Shown here piece after piece: positions 23,120-24,006 of a stretch of 24,006 nt of DNA; the first letter of the stretch is position 1; the number at the start of each line of letters is the position of its first letter. The stretch covers positions 1 to 24,006 of the forward strand of contig CAJUAM010000043.1 in NCBI GenBank assembly GCA_910584615.1, given 5' to 3'. The DNA is from an uncultured Dorea sp. (GTDB lineage: Bacteria; Bacillota; Clostridia; Lachnospirales; Lachnospiraceae). Made by a program: the position numbers and the translations under genes. The notes under the pieces were generated by a model. The model had not been told where the DNA came from, ran no database searches, and saw only the letters and a program-made list of their open reading frames with translations.

Positions 23120-23462
23120 CTGTCTTTTTGGCTATTTCGAGCAAAATCGGAAGAGATGCGTCAACCGCTTTTGGTTTTATTTTATTCCATAGAGTATTGG
23201 AGCGAATGTTAGCAAGAAATTCGTGACCGGATGGGGTAAGGTCACCTATTATGACAGAGTCTCCACCGTCAAGAAAGAGAACACCTTGGATGAGATTGGA
23301 TTGCGATGCTTACCTGATATGATAAATGATTTCTTCATGGCTGTATTCAGCAAGGTACTCGGATTCAAATTCGTTACGCACATAATCCCATGCTGCATCA
23401 TAATCCCATTTTTCTTCAACAGTAAGTAGTATACCGCGTATACAATCGGGATTTAATTTCAT
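23097..23462 (-). pseudogene. DUF2513-like protein gene, interrupted by an in-frame ochre codon
   Basis: The gene starts at the ATG at 23462 behind AAAGGAG and would encode 121 residues. The first 50 residues read MKLNPDCIRGILLTVEEKWD ... LAEYSHEEIIYHIR, the typical opening of DUF2513. Codon 51 is TAA (23312-23310). Beyond it the same frame continues SNLIQGVLFLDGGDSVIIGD and LTPSGHEFLANIRSNTLW, the family's C-terminal half. The family normally has Gln after YHIR, so the stop fits CAA to TAA. DUF2513 proteins are small winged-helix-like proteins frequent on phages and elements, with no known function. The gene is convergent with the 60-residue gene to the left. Confidence 0.8.
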
Positions 23463-23563
23463 TTATTTTCTCCTTTCTATCATACTCGGACGTGCCAGCG
23501 TCCTGTATCTCAATTATAGGGGGAATGGAGCAAATTAACAAGAGAAAAGAGCACAAAGAAATA

Positions 23564-23595
23564 CTGCCGAGAGCGGCAGCAGGATAGGAGGGAGG
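23564..23595 (+). repeat. Leader repeat, copy 3 (CTGCCG-AGAG-CGGCAG hairpin)
   Basis: A perfect six-base stem with AGAG loop (23564-23579), then CAGGATAGGAGGGAGG. It is placed ahead of the partial gene at 23608 and is the best-formed of the three copies. Confidence 0.6.
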
Positions 23596-23607
23596 CGATA
23601 TAAGATA

Positions 23608-24006
23608 ATGTGGGTATCTGGGAAAAAACTTGAGGAACTCAAAAAGAGAATTGCTAATCTTGAGCATTTATTTGAGAGATTAGGAAGTGAAAGGCCTAAA
23701 TTAGAGTATGGGTTTGCTCAAAGTGAACCTTGGGTTGATAAAAACGAGCAAAGAAGACAATGCACGCTGGCCGTTATGATAACTCCTGGAGAGGTTCATT
23801 ATGTGGTGGTAGCGTTAGATAATGTGGAAATACCGGATTTAGTATTTGAAAACATGGAGAGGGTTCCGAAATTTGACAGAGTTAACGAATATTGCAGGGC
23901 GCGATATTTGTTGGAGCATTTACGGAAAACAAACCAGAAAATACCGATTACATCAACGCCCTGCGGAAAATATGACACGGTTGTAGAAAGAGTTAAATCA
24001 AGTCAA
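23608..24006 (+). CDS. Partial gene, unknown element protein (runs off the window)
   Basis: The frame is open from the ATG at 23608 to the window end (133 codons). GGAGGGAGG (23587-23595) is the ribosome site at a slightly long 12-base distance. The product begins with a short coiled coil (KKLEELKKRIANLEHLFERL) and continues as a mixed domain: LAVMITPGEVHYVVVALDNV, then VNEYCRARYLLEHLRKTN and a Cys in STPCGKYDTVVERV. No family is recognised. It is the third gene in this region preceded by the hairpin leader repeat, so it probably belongs to the same co-regulated element operon. Confidence 0.6.
   Translation, partial: MWVSGKKLEELKKRIANLEHLFERLGSERPKLEYGFAQSEPWVDKNEQRRQCTLAVMITPGEVHYVVVALDNVEIPDLVFENMERVPKFDRVNEYCRARYLLEHLRKTNQKIPITSTPCGKYDTVVERVKSSQ

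Noticed and set aside
23525..23587. 20-residue frame ending in LPRAAAG across leader repeat copy 3
   Set aside because: The G run is only one base from its ATG and the other repeat copies do not keep a matching frame. The repeat is better read as a hairpin.
23416..23667. Minus-strand 83-codon frame
   Set aside because: It crosses the DUF2513-like start and the partial gene in a different frame; no domain.
1..24006. CRISPR array, tRNA or rRNA genes
   Set aside because: No regularly spaced repeats, cloverleaf or rRNA-like stretches were seen by eye on either strand.

Overview
The window looks like chromosome from a gut-type Clostridia bacterium, most likely Lachnospiraceae. The basis is strong AGGAGG-type ribosome sites, ATG/GTG starts, moderate-to-low GC, a type II-like Wadjet operon, and protein families (PadR, EamA, chemoreceptor, SpoIID/PG-binding, large serine recombinase) typical of that group. 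This is inference from content; there is no rRNA or other phylogenetic marker here. No tRNA, rRNA or CRISPR array was seen.

Region 1 (1-3400) is AT-rich and partly decayed. It holds the C-terminal piece of an ABC-2 permease, a MutS2-like ATPase gene broken by an in-frame TGA exactly at the conserved Arg-His-Pro site, a PadR regulator, and a small divergent membrane protein followed by a long hairpin. Region 2 (3400-8360) holds an EamA exporter, a solute-binding lipoprotein whose signal peptide and body lie in different frames joined at an A8 slippery tract, a chemoreceptor, and a secreted-type alpha/beta-hydrolase fold esterase closed by a clear terminator.

Region 3 (8370-16624) is a complete Wadjet plasmid-defence operon in the order jetD-jetA-jetB-jetC. 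It has tight or overlapping junctions and a strong terminator. A 76-residue protein gene is divergent to it and lies between imperfect direct repeats.

Region 4 (16682-24006) starts with the 3' part of a SpoIID/peptidoglycan-binding protein gene. Its homology stops at about 17070, where a mobile element begins. The element's first gene is a large serine recombinase pointing towards the junction. Further in are a lipoprotein, a candidate small RNA, a PH-SHOCT protein, and a lambda-like switch (repressor, back-to-back promoters, TCGCA-N5-TGCGA operators, Cro-like protein). Next to the switch a LexA-box promoter drives a 39-residue protein gene convergent with the repressor. Beyond lie small element proteins, a DUF2513-like gene broken by an ochre codon, and an unfinished gene at the right edge. 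The element continues past the window; its far end should carry the 5' part of the SpoIID gene.

The most unusual signals are: the slippery heptamer joining the two halves of the lipoprotein, the SOS-controlled mini-gene antisense-convergent to the element repressor, a repeated GC hairpin ahead of ribosome sites in the element, the integration site, and two genes broken by what look like single C-to-T nonsense changes.
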